A stretch of 64,000 nt of DNA, from assembly GCA_023614405.1 (NCBI GenBank), contig CM042692.1, positions 120,521,503 through 120,585,502 on the forward strand, in the 5' to 3' direction. This DNA is from Avena insularis (taxonomy: Eukaryota > Streptophyta > Magnoliopsida > Poales > Poaceae). A program made the position numbers and the translations under genes. Below, one piece after another: positions 23,040 through 35,742 of the stretch. Numbering within the stretch: the first letter of the stretch is position 1; the number at the start of each line of letters is the position of its first letter. The notes below the pieces were generated by a model. The model searched no databases and was not told where the DNA came from. It worked only from the letters and a program-made list of their open reading frames with translations.

Positions 23040-24200
23040 GTAAAAACATATAGGGGTAGAAACGTTGCAGATGCGCGATGTTCCATGGGTTGGAGTATGC
23101 GACTCTACTCTCTATGTCCTTCAAGCGATAGGCGCCACCTGGGATTACTTCAGTAATCACATAGGGTCCCTCCCAGGGGACTCAAACTTTAGGTGTCCTT
23201 TTTGCTTCAGACGTAGGATGAGGTCTCCTTCGACGAAGGATCTTGGGCGCAACCGTCGGCTGTGGTAATTGCGGAGGCTCTGCTGGTAGATCATTGATCA
23301 TTCTACCGCGATCTCACGTGCTTCATCGAGGAGGTCGATGGAGTCTTCGAGTGCGGCCGTAGATTCGGCCTTGCTATACGTGACAACTCTTGGGGCCTTG
23401 TAGCACACTTCTGCAGGTAACACCGCCTCGGTGCCATGTACCATGAAGAACGGGGTGTAGCCTGTGGCACTGTTTGGAGTCGTGCGTATGCTCCATAGTA
23501 CGGATGGCAGCTCCTCAGCCCAACACCCAGCTGCTCGCTCGAGTGGTCAAAGGAGTCTTTTCTTGATTCCATTGCAGACGAGGCCGTTGGCCTTCTCGAC
23601 TTGACCATTGGTATGGGGATGTTCCACTGAGGCATAGCTGATGTTGATTCCCAGGTTTTCACATAAATCCTAGAACGCATTCGAGGTGAAGTTTGTCCCG
23701 TTGTTGGTGATGATGCTGTGTGGCACCCCGAACCTGAAGACAATGGACTCGAAGAACTTGATGGTGGTTGCGCCTGACTGATTAGTCACCGGCATGGCCT
23801 CGGTCCACTTGGTTAATTTGTCGACTGTGACGAGGAGGTAGACGTATCCTCCAGGTGATGATTTCTGTAGCTTGCCGACCATGTTGAGTCCCCATTGCGT
23901 GAAGGGCCAAGCCACAGGTATTGGCCTGAGTTCTATGCCTCTGCCTGGTGCGTGCGGCTTATCCGCGAATCTTTGGCAATCATTGCACTTCTAGACGATG
24001 TCCTTGGTGTCTCGCATTGCCGTTGGCCAGTATAAACCAACTCGCAGAGCCTTAGTGACGATGGCGTGACTTCCAGCGTGATGATCGTAAGTGCCTTCGT
24101 GTATCTCGATGAGGATGGCTATCCCGTCACCATTGGTGACACACCGCTGAAGGACTCCAATAATTCTGCGTTTTGTACAACTCATCATTGATGATGGTGA
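23040..24200 (-). pseudogene. integrase of Tat copy 1
   Basis: The zinc-binding N-terminus (EIHEGTYDHHAG, then KCNDCQRF) lies at about 23960-24110, with a stop between the His and Cys halves near 23993. The catalytic core starts at WGLNMVGKLQ (about 23890), where the first Asp of the triad is replaced by Asn. It goes on through VDKLTKWTEA and GVPHSIITNNGTNF, where the second catalytic Asp also reads Asn. The C-terminal part follows in shifted frames (23303-23743), ending with EGPYVITEVIPGG-like sequence near 23140. Loss of two catalytic Asp plus frameshifts make it dead. Position directly 3' of RNase H fits gypsy order. Confidence 0.85.
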
Positions 24201-24279
24201 AAGCCTTGGAGTGCTGCGCTATGTGTCGCGCATCTGTCGGGTCATCTAGCAGCCTGTTGGTGAGCAGGTATGTGATGTA

Positions 24280-24870
24280 CAACTGTGTCTAGGATGGCTT
24301 GATGAGCATGACCTCCATGGGACCTTCGAGTTCGAGTCCCTGTTCTGTATTGTTGGGACTTTTGAGTTCTTCGGGTGGCACAGCCCACGAGTCCTTTGAT
24401 GCGCTCGATGGTCCTGTGGGAGTCTTCGGCTTGATGGAGCGCTCGCAGATCTGCTCCAGGAATATGCCTAGTGGTACCAAGGCGCAGGTGGAGCCTATGT
24501 TGGCGAGCATATCGGCCTCCTTGTTGCTTTCACGGCCTATGTGCCATAGTTTGCAGCCGTCGAAGTCACCTTGAAGTGCGTCATAGAGGTTGTGATATGC
24601 GATCATGTTGTCGCTCAAAGCATCACACTGGTTCATGGTTTGATCCACCACGAGCTTGGAGTCGCCGTAGATGACGAGTCATGTTGTGCCGCAGGCTTTG
24701 GCCATCCGCATCCCGTGGGGCAGGGCCTCGTATTCTGCCTTGTTGTCGGAGGCATGGAACTGCATCCATAGAACATATCTCATCTTGTCGCCCTGCGGTG
24801 ACGTCAGGATGATACCAGCGCCAGCTCCCTCTTGATGTTTGGATCCATCGAAGATTATTGTCCATAGGCA
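24280..24870 (-). pseudogene. second (archaeal-type) RNase H of Tat copy 1
   Basis: The motif FDGSKHQEGAGAGIIL (about 24805-24852), then NKAEYEAL and, after a stop near 24679, YGDSKLVVDQ and a C-terminal NKEADMLAN. Acidic residues of the D-E-D pattern are all present by position. Tat-lineage elements are known to carry such an extra RNase H between the native RNase H and integrase. The domain is split by one stop and continues to a linker ending near 24290. Confidence 0.75.
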
Positions 24871-25228
24871 GGACATGTCCGGTGTGTCTGGGAGTTGGTT
24901 CTCCATCCAGTGAACGAGGAAGTCAAGGAGAACCCGCGACTTGATCACCAATCGCCCTTCATATGTGATGTCCCGTGGGGACAGCTCGATTCCCCAAAGG
25001 GCAACTCGTCCCGTGGCGTTGGGGTTGTTGAGGATGTATCCCAGTGGAGCATCATTCACCATGATGATGGGGTGCTCTTGAAAGTAGATAGGTGCAATCG
25101 CCGTGCTGTCATGAAGACACCATAAGCCGGCTTCTGGTAGTGCGGGTACCGCTATTTTGCTGGCGTCAGTACCTCACTGAGGTAGTAGACTGGGCATTGC
25201 ACTCCATGAACTTTGTTGTCTTCGGCTC
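24871..25228 (-). pseudogene. native RNase H of Tat copy 1, C-terminal part
   Basis: Starts in the GGCTC duplication and continues the frame cut by the solo LTR: EDNKVHGVQCPVYYLSEVL, a stop, then YPHYQK and the tail GRVALWGIELSPRDI. The N-terminal part is at 30721-30930. The native domain has lost its first catalytic Asp, which is common in Tat elements that have a second RNase H. Confidence 0.75.
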
Positions 25229-28200
25229 TGCGGTGACCCAACATACCACTACATGATGTAGTACATTATAGTCGTTGACATAACACCAATGAAACACCGC
25301 TCATTAGTATTACATCCCTCAGAGTGGTACAACAGAAACACAACAGGTCGAAGACATGACTATAGATTACAACTCGACTCTTTACAAAAGATCCAGAGAG
25401 CACTCTAGTTTAAAGAGGAAGAAAGAAACTTATTACAAAGAAGAACCAGAAATAACAACCCAGAACTATGTTGAGTAAGGCTAGTATCTAAACTATCGGG
25501 CTTGCAATTACTGCTATTGCAATGCTCTATAGAAGTAGGTTTTATGTCTAGAGAGTATACTCCTATATACACTAAAACTTCGTCTTCACTTCCGTTGATG
25601 TATAAGTTGTCTCCATTGACTTCCTTGAAGAGCTTGAGCTTTCGATGATGATTCCCTTGAGCATAAGTTGATGTTGATGTTGACCTTATTGGATTTAGAA
25701 TCTAGCAAGGGTTAAGAAGGTACAGGTGAGTACGAGCGTACTCAGCAAGTTCACTAAAAAGGAGTGTTTGATGCACTATATACAACCACAAACCAAAGGC
25801 CATATGCAATGCAGGTTTTCGTAAACATTTCTTCAAAGGTTGCTTTTATTCTGAAAAGCTATGTCCGTCAGTGTTCATGGGTTGATTAGAACTTTTGTGG
25901 AGTTCCTTTCCTGCATCATTCGTAGCTCCTTCTCGGAACATGGAGTAACATGTCACAATTCTTACATTCAGTAGAGGTGCGTCACTTTTCCCATGAGAGA
26001 CCTTAAGCTTTGTTGCACGGCCAGGAGTATATCCCCGTTCAAACTTCCTTGGTTTGAGGCCAACCTAAGATCCAAGCCAATCACCGCCCTCTCCGCGACC
26101 CCGCATGCCCCATTGGTGTATGCCATGCCCACATATTGAATTACGACAATGGTGAGTACTGACCATTATAGATGCCAGAACTACTATGGGATGTTGAGGG
26201 ATCCTACCCATATGCTGAATATCCTCTACGAATTACATACTCATGCTACGAGGATAACAGCCACGACCTGCGCATCCAGATTCATGCGAAGGGAAGATGA
26301 TACTGTTGACTTCTCCATCCCATTTCAAATCTCATGGTTAACGCGTAATATACGGCGCTAGAACCACTAGAGACATTGGTTGTTAAGTCCTAGATATTAT
26401 GTTCCTTTACCACTGGAACTGTATCAGTAGATTATTACCATTTGGTAAATAATCCATAATCATATTATTATGAAAATAGTGTTTTCAGACCTTTTTGAAA
26501 TGCAGGTGATGACATCATTTGAGTTAGAAGTATTTGATAGAAAATAACCAAAGGACATGTGCAAGTGTGACCTTGCCTTTTGTGATGGCAAGACATGCAC
26601 TCATGGTCTTCAAGACAATACAAGATCCAAAATCTGTAAATAGCACGATTGGTCCGGTAAGGACTAATGTTTAAAGAAGCAAGATGCAATTATGCATAAG
26701 TAATGTATTGCAATTTAACAAACGCGAATCCCCAGAATAACCATTTATAATCTAGGTTTTGGGAACTGGGAATGGTTTCTTTAGAATGGGTTTCACTTTT
26801 ATAACAACTTCACATTTGTGCTTCTTATTAAGGCTTGTGATATTGTGTCAAACAATATGTAATTACAACAAGTAGCATTCAATACTAAAGCACTCGAATA
26901 GGGCATGGTATCCAAAGATTTCTTAAACAAGATTATTAATCAATTAGAGCCTTTATAGCAATGTTTAAGGATTACTTTTAATGTTTCTTAAAAGGATAAA
27001 TTTTGAGGAAAAGATTACTTTACAAGAGAAAAGTATTTAAACTTGAAGTTAACACCTTTGGATTTTCTTCATAGCTATAATTATCCAAGAGGAAAACATT
27101 ATTACATTTGAATAATCACAACACTTGTAGTGGATATTTATATGTATTGAATACAAGATGACATTATATGTTGTTTATTTCATATTTCTTCCTAAAGGTG
27201 AAATAAGGGTATTATTGTCTTTATTTGAGTAGTTTTTTCTTGATGTTATAAGTGGATGGAATGTTTTATCCCTTTGGAACTTAATGTTTATATTTTATGG
27301 ATTACTTATGAGTTACCTTTAGACTTTGAAATATAATCATAAATTTGTAAGGAAATTGGTATTATAAAGATTTAATAAGTTAAAATATTATTTTGATGAT
27401 TTTACAATTTATAACATCTTTTAGAAAATAAGATACAATTGTTTCAAAAGGTGGTTTTAAGAAATACATCCTAAAATGGTTGGATCTATTTTGACTTCAT
27501 ATAAGCATCAATTGGGTTTTTATTACACTTTAGACTTTAAATAAATAATGGTAAAGGCATAAGCAAAGATCTATATAATGTTATAGCATTAAAATACAAT
27601 AAAAAGGGTTTAAGTAAGATTTATTAAACCTTTACGTCTTATTCTACTTCAAGTGTGAAAGGTGATATTTTTAATGTGTAGACTTTATTTTTGTGATCAT
27701 TTTGGTATATTATAAGTATTTTTATGATTTTTAAATAACAAGATATGATTTTTATAAGCTTTATTACTTTATAAAATACTAAATAAATAATAGATATTTA
27801 GTTAAGTGGCACAAAAATGTATAAATAAGTTTTTAAATGTATATTTTGTTTTTCTATGAATTTTAATATCTTATACTTATTTTTATGAATTTTCAATAAT
27901 AGAATATGCTTTTTAAAGATTTATCCTTAATAGAATATTTGCTAATTAATAATAACTATTTTATTTAAGTTGGAAAATAAAGTATAATAATATATTTAAA
28001 TTGTAGAGTTTATGTTCTGAACAATTTGATATATTATATATATATTTCTGAATTATAAAACAAAAGGTATTGAATTTAGAAGATTTAATCATTTTATTAA
28101 ATTCCTAGGAAATATTTATATCGAATTTATAATATTTTATCTATTTCCTAAATAGGGAAATACTTTTTATCTCGGACCAATCCAGCCCGGGTCGCTGACC

Positions 28201-30725
28201 AGTGGGGTTAGGGCCACGTCAGGTGCCACCAAAGCATGGACCGGGTCAAACCTGCTGACTAGGCGAGGTGTGATGCAAGCATGACGTCATGATGACGTCA
28301 CCTCGTCGGTGACATTCGGACGGCGAACAGCGGCGGCAATCTAGTACGTCCTAGCAAGAACAGTTGGTGTTGTTCAAACGAGAAGATTACAAGGAGTCTA
28401 ATAGTGGTCGCGCCACCCCTTATTGGTCATCGGAACCTCGTCGGCGACGAGCTTCCGCGGTGGTGGGGACGGGATTCCCATGAACATGTAACTACAATGA
28501 GTGGAGAAGAATCGGCAAGCACCACATAGACGAGAAACTCACTAGGAGCATGATGAGCTTGATGGCGAGGCGAGGCACGGTCGGAATCATCGGGAACAAC
28601 GAAAAAGCTCATCAGAGATGGAGGTGTCGATTGTAGCGCCAAGGACCTCACAGGCTTGCGCTGTTGGGGATAAAAGAACGAGAAGAACAAAAGAAGCTCA
28701 ACTATGGGCTCAGCGGGTTAAGGGGTGGTCGGGAGTGGTGGCTTCCCGAAGCTCCGGTGAGCTAGGTTTCGGGTGGTCTCTGCGTGCGAGCACCATAGAC
28801 CGAGAGAGAGAAATGGGTATGAGGATGAGCAGGGCATCACGATGGCATTCTTATCCTTTCCAGGGTTGGCGGCACGAATATCAACGCTCGCCGGTGGCAA
28901 GGAAGCGGCCACCAAGCTGCTTGCGACATCGGAAGGTCGACGACGCACGAGGAAGACGACGAACAGATGATCGAACGGGTATGAGACAACTTGGGCATTT
29001 GCTGGGCCGCGGCTGAGTGAGCGAGGCGCGGCAGCTGGTGCACGTGGTGGTAGGTAGCGTGAAGTTTGCCAGGCTGTGGGCCGGTTCTGCACTCTACTGC
29101 TTTCTCTTTTCTTTTTCTATTTCGGTTTTCTGTTTTTATAATTCATTTTAAATTCAAATTTCAACACCTTTAAACATCAAAACTTTTGTACAGTATTTCA
29201 AACATCTCAAAGGTCAAGATACTAGTTATTTGACCTAATATAGTTAGTGTATTCCAATATTAACAATTATACGAATCATTATTTATTTAGTAAGTAAATA
29301 CAAATTAGTGCTTTAGAGATTTGTTTCTTATAATAAGATTTCATAAAAATGATTCCGTTTTCACTATATGATAATTGTAATGGTAATAATTTAATATGGT
29401 GAGTGATATGCATGGAATATTTTCAAACTTGGCATCATTTAACAACCATATTATATAGTGGTTCTAAATTCTGAGGTTCTTAAAGTTTAGAATTTCCTTT
29501 ATTCAAATTCCTTCTACATATATCCAAATCAGGCATGGATGATTTCTTAATTAGGTGCTCATTACCTTCTAAAGTGTAGGTGATGTTTTAATAGAATCTT
29601 AGGATATAATGGTTAAGCTTAATTACCATTTATGTGATACATATGATCCTTATGCCAGGTAACATTCTTTAGGGTTTATAATACCCCACTTACTATGAAC
29701 TCTAGAGGATACACTATCCTCATGTGTATTTGTGAATGTTGCTAGGGAGAAAGGTTTAAGGACTTATCCTTGAATTTATAATCCTGAATGATATCTCAAC
29801 TTATTAGACTTGTACTAGTCTCTTTATAGAGTTTATCTTGTTGAATCTTACTCCATATTTGTATCTACTTGGCTTAACAAGATTATTATTTGATATTCTA
29901 TTATTACTAGCTTCCTTATAACTTCATAATTACTAACTTAACTCTTAGGTTTAGATACTTCTTCTAATTAACCCATGAGTGACTTAACTCCTCCAACATC
30001 AAATGGTTTGATCACCACTAAGGATCACATTCCATTGATGATGACACACTCTACCATAACTAGTTCCTTCTACTCAATAACCTACTTTAAAACTTTGGAA
30101 GGTCAATAATTCAAAGCTAAAGGTTAATAAGTATTAGGTCAAGAATTGTTCACTCAACATTGATGATCAATTGACACTAGGACTTGGTTAAATAGAAATG
30201 TCATCTTTTAATATGACAATAAAGATATGTGGTGAATGGTCTTGGCTTGACTTCCTTTCTACTCTATTTGTGATAAGAGGTTAGTGTTTAGGAACTACCA
30301 TGATACTTATGGTATAGATATTTATAGTAAGAAAGTATATCAAGGTTTAGTTATTGAGTTTCTTTACTTAAGTTATATACTTAACTTGGTATTCAGGGTT
30401 TGTTGTAGGTAATACCTTGATATAATCTTTAGAAGATTAAGTATTCATCCTTGAGAAATGGGTTGTGGCTTTGTTTTATTACATTTGATCTACCCTTAGA
30501 TCGAATTGTATTACCCAAAGATAAGGTTTTAGAAACGGTCATATTGAAACTTATCACAATCAACTTGATGATCTACTTCAGTTCCACAAAGTTAAGAGAA
30601 GTTTCAATCACTTTGACAAGTTTTATTTAAAAAGGGAAAATTATCCAGATTTTCTATGCATGAATCAATGCCCACATCTCATCTCAGCTTATTTCTAAGC
30701 TCTAATGCTGGGATGTTATAGGCTC
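25224..30725 (-). mobile_element. 5.5-kb solo LTR, minus strand, TSD GGCTC
   Basis: LTR 25229-30720 (5,492 bp), flanked by GGCTC at 25224-25228 and 30721-30725. On the minus strand it starts TATAACATCCCAG (TG changed to TA, a C-to-T change on the plus strand) and ends GGGTCACCGCA. Architecture: AT-rich U3 (30720 to about 29100), GC-rich promoter/leader (about 29090-28180), then a long, very AT-rich tail. The GAGTAC/GTACTC inverted repeat is at 25728-25743. No gag or pol is present. The length resembles LTRs of large non-autonomous derivatives such as Sukkula, but I cannot confirm the family. No gene lies inside. Confidence 0.85.
29133..29140 (-). promoter_or_regulatory. possible TATA box of 5.5-kb LTR
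   Basis: TATAAAAA on the minus strand at the edge of the GC-rich leader block. It sits where the related LTRs have theirs, but sequence context is weak. Confidence 0.35.
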
Positions 30726-31680
30726 GCTCTACCACCAGTACGGTACTGACCACCTGGTTGGTGGCAGAGATGTATAGCAACACTGGCTCCTTTTCTCTAG
30801 GGGTCACAAGCACTGGTGAGGTGGAGAGTAGGCACTTGAGGTTGTTGAATGCATCCTGCGCCTCGTCCATCCACTCGAACTTTTCAGTTTTGTGGAGGAG
30901 CTGGTTGAATGGTAGTGCCTTCTCACCCATTCTACTAATGAATCGATTGAGGCGCTCAATCGCCCAGCCAACTACTGGATGCCTTTGACATTCTTTAGCT
31001 TCTCCATGGCCAATATGGTCCGTATCTTATTTGGGTTAGCCTCAATTCCTCTGGAGGATATGAGGTACCCGAGTAATTGCCCTGAAGGCACACTTCTCTG
31101 GATTCAGCTTGATCTGGTAGCAATCAAGATTGTCGAAGGTCTCACGGAGATCATCGATGAGCGTGGCTTCCTCCTTGGTTTTAATGACAATGTCGTCGAC
31201 ATAAACTTGGATGTTCTAGCCAAGATGGTTTTTGAGGCAGGCCTGCATACACTGTTGATAGGTGGCTCCTGCGTTCTTCAGCCCGAAGGGCATTTTTGTG
31301 TAGCAGTATACGCCAAAGGGCACGAGAAGGCCATTTTCTCCTAGTCCTCCTCCTTCACTCGAATCTGATGGTAGCCTAAGTAGGCATCGATGAAGCAGAG
31401 GCGCTTGCATCCCATGGTGGAGTCGATTATCTGGTCGATCCGCAGTAATGGGAAGTGGTCCTTCGAGCAATGCTTATTGAGAGAGGTGAAGTCCACACAC
31501 ATCCGTAGGATATCCGTGTCCTTCTTTAGAACAATCATGGGGTTAGCCACCCAGGTGCTTTCCTTTATTTAGCGTATAAATTCGATGTCGAGGAGTCTGT
31601 TGACTTCCATGCCAACTGCCTCTACCCTTGGTTCGGATAGTCGATGCATCGACTGCTTAACAGGTCTTGCTTCTAGGTTC
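30721..31680 (-). pseudogene. reverse transcriptase (and start of native RNase H) of Tat copy 1
   Basis: RT blocks in order: EVNRLLDIEFIR (about 31600), VDFTSLNKHCSKD (about 31490), IDAYLGYHQIRVKEED (about 31365), PFGLKNAGATYQQCMQ (about 31250) and the catalytic YVDDIVI (about 31195), with both active-site Asp. A TAG lies a few codons before YVDD and others between blocks. The RNase H start EKFEWMDEAQDAFNNLK is at 30830-30890, and the frame is cut by the solo LTR at 30720. The block sequences are typical of Tat/Athila rather than chromovirus RT. Confidence 0.85.
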
Positions 31681-32700
31681 ACATTGAGTGCATGCTCGGC
31701 GAATTCCCTAGGGGCTCCTGGCATATCCACAGGACACCAGGCAAAGATCTCCCAGCGCTCATAGAGGAATTCGACGAGCGGAGTTCCTATGTGGAACTCA
31801 AGTTGTTGGCGATGAGGGCCGTCTTGGTCGGGTCCGTTGGGTGGACCTAGACCGCCTTGGTGTTCACCGATGAGTCGAAGGACTGGTCGGGTGCGTTTGG
31901 CTTACTCAAAGGAGGAAGACTGTTGTCTGTCGACTCCTTGAGTCTTGCTAGCTCCTCTTGCATGCCGAAGGATTTTGAGATTCTATTGAATTCCCTGTCG
32001 CAGCTATATGACTTGGTAAATCTTCCGCTGATGGTAATAATGTCGTTGGGTCCCGGCATCTTCATCTGCAGGTAGGCATAGTGTGGGACTGCCATAAACC
32101 TCGTGAACACGACACGCCCGAGGATTGTGTGATATTGCGAGGGCCAGCGAACACATCAAATTCGAGGCGCTCTCGTCGAAAGTTTGCGGGCATGCCGAAG
32201 ATGATGTCCAAGTTGATTTTGCCCAAGGGGTATACGCCTTTCCCTGGGACGATGCCGTGGAATGTTGTGTCGAAGTCCTCTAGGTAGGAGAGGGGATCCG
32301 CATGGCACGCAGGGTGCTGGCGAACATGAGGTTGATGCCGCTGCTTCCGTCCATGAAGACACGACTCATCTTGTAGCCGCCGATCTGTGCCTTGAGCACT
32401 AGGGGAGAGTGGCCCGGGCGAGGCACTTGGCGCGGGTGATCACGCTTGTCGAAGGTGATGCAGGACTCACACCCGCTGAGGTACTCAGTGGTCGAGTGTG
32501 GAGAGTTGACTGCCAAATTGATTTGGTGAGCGATTGACTTTTGCACCCTGTTGGAGGGGCATTCTTTTTTGGATCATGCCCATGTGGGTACTGCTCGCCT
32601 CCGTTGTTTTGGGCCGGTGCAGCGCAGGTGGTGGTCCGGGCGGTGGTGGTGGTGCTCCATGAGCTATGGCACTTGGGGCAGCTCCATAGCCCTGATTTAT
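31681..32700 (-). pseudogene. gag C-terminus and aspartic protease of Tat copy 1
   Basis: The protease is recognised by VFMDGSSGINLM (about 32325-32360), with the D-(G/S)-(S/A)-G type active site, followed by LRAMRI. Upstream (minus strand) is a Pro/Thr-rich gag tail near 32560-32690. Downstream is the protease/RT linker, with MAVPHYAYLQMKMPGPND near 32055-32105. Frameshifts separate these pieces. The gag start is lost at 32700, where another LTR begins. Confidence 0.75.
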
Positions 32701-35700
32701 TGTAACACCCTCGAATCGGCCCTATGTAAGTTTTAGCGCTTCCCGCCAAACCCGCATAGAAACGATTCAAGGACGCCCACCAGGCACTTTCGTGCGGGTG
32801 GAAAATGAAGTAATATCATTACACAATAGTCCATGATGGAACCCAGAGAATAGATATATATACAGCAACGACTCACTGAGTCAAGAATACAGATATACAG
32901 TAGAAAGATCCAAATCACCTTGAAAACGATACAGCATCCGAGTACAGACAGATAAGAAGAAAATTGAGCTAAGAGCCCTGAAGAATAACCAATTGCGTCC
33001 ATAACCCTGCCCAGGCCAAGCCGGAAGGGTAACCCTACTAACGACGTCGATCTCAAACCTGCTAAAACAAAAGGGGTGCCAACAAAGGACAAAGGAAAAA
33101 GAGGAGCGCCAAGATCGAGGCCAAGACACGATTTAGTCTAGAATCTCGCCTACATAGGTATGGTGGACTGAAGCGGCAGCGCATCATGCATAAACAACCT
33201 ATAGAGACTCGATGCAACTGTCGGATATTAGAGAGGGATAAGAGAGACCTATTCGGGACCAACCTGATACTAACACCAATCATACCCATCCTGGCATTTC
33301 CCCCTCGAGACCAAACGAGGAAGTCAAACCGAGGAACTCACATAGTTGGCAGTTTTATTTATTCCATTATAGTTGCAGCACTTACTAGTCCGATATAGAT
33401 AGCATGAGTCATCCTGATAGCATAAGTAGTGGGCAGTTTTAGTTAACCATTCAGTTGTAGTTGCAGTACTTACTAGTCAGATACAATTAGCATGTGACAT
33501 CCCAAACCAAGCAGTTGTTGGCACTTTTATTTCAATCCGTTGGAGTTGCGATACTTACTAGGCAGGTATAACATGACACGATACACCCCAGTTCCACCAG
33601 TTGTTGGCACTTTTATTATCCATTCCATTGTAGTGAAGCTGATTACTAGTCACATATTAGGTCAAATTTATAGCACTATTTTAGTTATGCTTGTCTATGA
33701 TCAAGATACTGTGCTCCAAGTCGTCCATAACTGCGGACATGCCTTTCAGAAAGATTTACCCCGCAGGGGTGCACAAATAGCAACACACACACGATCAACC
33801 TCGGAAAAACCAAATCAAAATCCAACGAGGCTTTCACGACAAAGCAACCACAGGATTCATAAAATATTTCAGGGGCCACCCTATTAAGCTACCCGCAACA
33901 AAGTTGGCCGGCTCCGAGACGGACCCAAGGTTTGCGTCAATGGCTGTAAACGACTGGGAACCCGAAAGTGTGACTGGGCTTGTCGATACCATGAAAACAC
34001 TCCGCATCCAAAACAGTACAGGTGCTCCACGCACAATCGTAAATAAAGCAGTAAAGCATGGCATAAGTACAGGATAGTAATAAAGCCCCAAACTAGTTTG
34101 TGGCCCCAAGAAATAAGAAATGGATCAAGCTCTGGCTAAGGGGGATCCATAGGGTCTCCCGGATGTGGATAGTGCGAATGATCAAGGAACAGGTATCAAG
34201 TACTCGGGGCCTATGGGACACAAGTGGACTTGAAAACAAAATAACATATATTGTCCACCGGTGCCTCTTTCATTAGTTATCCCAGCAATTTAATAGTTGT
34301 ATTTAAATTCATGATCCTCTCCACCGTAAAGCATATGACAACATTCCAACAACTGTGTGGTACTTCACGACACGGGATTGCACCTAAGCAAGCGACTATG
34401 ACTCACAAGACCATCTATCTACCAAACAACAGGTAATAGGAGGTGTCCAAGGAAATATAAAGGCTGAACGGAATATATCTGTATGGAACACTAAAGCATC
34501 ACGACACGGATAGCAATAGATCAACAGGAGTAAATAAAGACTATAAATGCAAAATAGGTAGAAAGGGGGAGAATGCTTGCCTGGGAAACACTGCCGAAGA
34601 TACATTATCCGAAGAACTTGTCGATACTCGCATCAACTCAATGGCCTAATCCGCGAAGAACCAAAGCACTAAAAGAAACACTGGATGCACTATTTAATAC
34701 TACGGCAAAAGATCGGGCATGATGCATGCCATGGCAAAGATGCGGTGCAATTAGGCAATATTAAGCGGAACCGGGGTCCCGACAATTAATTAATAGGTTC
34801 ATGTTGTTTAGATACCCCACAATTTAAATGTTGTCTTAACAAGGCAAAACATGACATCGATTCCCTACACAAATTTAAATGGAGGCGGTATAATACAAGA
34901 ATAGCCCGCATATGTGCTCCATATTTAATTATGAGGTGAATTGACTAAATGCCCGAAACCCACATGATATAATGCAATCATGTATAATTTACTATGCAAC
35001 AAGTGACAATGTCATATATTATAAAATACAGGAGTCTCGGATAGGGGTCACACATCGGGGTTCGACAAACTTGGTGTTCACCGGGGGTCGATGGGGTTCG
35101 GTCTCGGCGGGATCGGTCTTCGGACTCCGGGAACGGGGCTCCAGGAATAGTGAGGAGATCTTGGCGTCCGGGGTCTCGGTGTCTTCGGATACCGGGTCAG
35201 AGAGCTTGGTGGTTGTGGGTTTCACCATGTGCATCCCTCAGAACCATCGGCATCAAGCCGGTCTTGGTGAGGTACTCATCTGACTCATCAAACTCATGCG
35301 ATAGAGGAAAACAGAGCATCGCCATAGATCCATCTTCACACGGTCGCCATAGCAATCAACATCAGACCCCATGTTCTCGTGATCAGTACCAAAACACAGC
35401 ACATGGAGCAACCCTACTGGTACTAGAGGAAAACAACGAAAGAAGCACAAGGATACAAGGCGCGCGACCTGCGACCTGAGATGTAACCCAGGCACTGAGG
35501 ACAAACTCTAGCAGGCTCGGGGCAGTGGCCAAAGCAAAGGGTGACGGCGAGCTTGGTGGCGCCGAGGTCAAGGCCCAGCGAGGAGGGCGTCGGCGGTAGG
35601 GTCACGCAGAGGTCGATGGCGGCGGCTGGCTCGCGAACGTCGGTTGGCGGATGGTGGAGAGGAACCGGCGTCAGCGGGGGAATTGAGCGGCGGCGCTCGA

Positions 35701-35742
35701 AAGTTGGGGACGCAGAGGCGGTTGACCGAAGGGCGAGGTGGC
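32701..35742 (-). repeat. gypsy LTR, minus strand, first visible part (3' end of LTR)
   Basis: The plus-strand start TGTAACACCC, read on the minus strand, is an LTR end (GAGGGTGTTACA) like those at 7898 and 20124. The five bases before it (TTTAT, 32696-32700) would be its TSD. It runs from AT-rich U5-like sequence into a GC-rich leader block (about 35040-35742) that is then cut by element A and resumes at 43960. It contains an 86-bp tandem repeat (33346-33690). No U3 start is found, so the LTR is 5' truncated. I recognise no gene in this 3 kb. Confidence 0.65.
33346..33690. repeat. four degenerate copies of an ~86-bp tandem repeat
   Basis: Units start at 33346, 33430, 33518 and 33604 (spacings 84, 88, 86). 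Each begins with T(T/G)GGCA(G/C)TTTTA, continues with a ccatt..agttg block, then ACTTACTAG or ATTACTAG. Copies differ by substitutions and short indels, so the array is old. Confidence 0.7.

Larger units (their letters stand above)
13094..32700 (-). mobile_element. Tat-type Ty3/gypsy element (copy 1), 5' truncated
   Basis: On the minus strand the order is gag/protease (32700 to 31681), RT, RNase H, archaeal-type RNase H, integrase (to 23040). Then come an opposite-strand gene (14947-22603), a repeat-rich 3' UTR and the 3' LTR (13094-13573). A second RNase H domain, an extra antisense gene 3' of pol and PPT-like repeats are known traits of the Tat/Ogre lineage. Two solo LTRs interrupt it (16187-20124 and 25229-30720). 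The gag start and 5' LTR are missing: another LTR begins at 32701 and Tat sequence of this copy does not resume. Confidence 0.85.

Noticed and set aside
28618..29016. 132-codon ORF with Arg-rich composition
   Set aside because: Falls in the GC-rich leader of the 5.5-kb LTR; stop-poor because of base composition, with competing ORFs on both strands and no family motif.
33346..33690. Possible CRISPR-like or regularly spaced repeat array
   Set aside because: Units are contiguous degenerate tandem repeats of ~86 bp without unique spacers, in a plant retrotransposon LTR.
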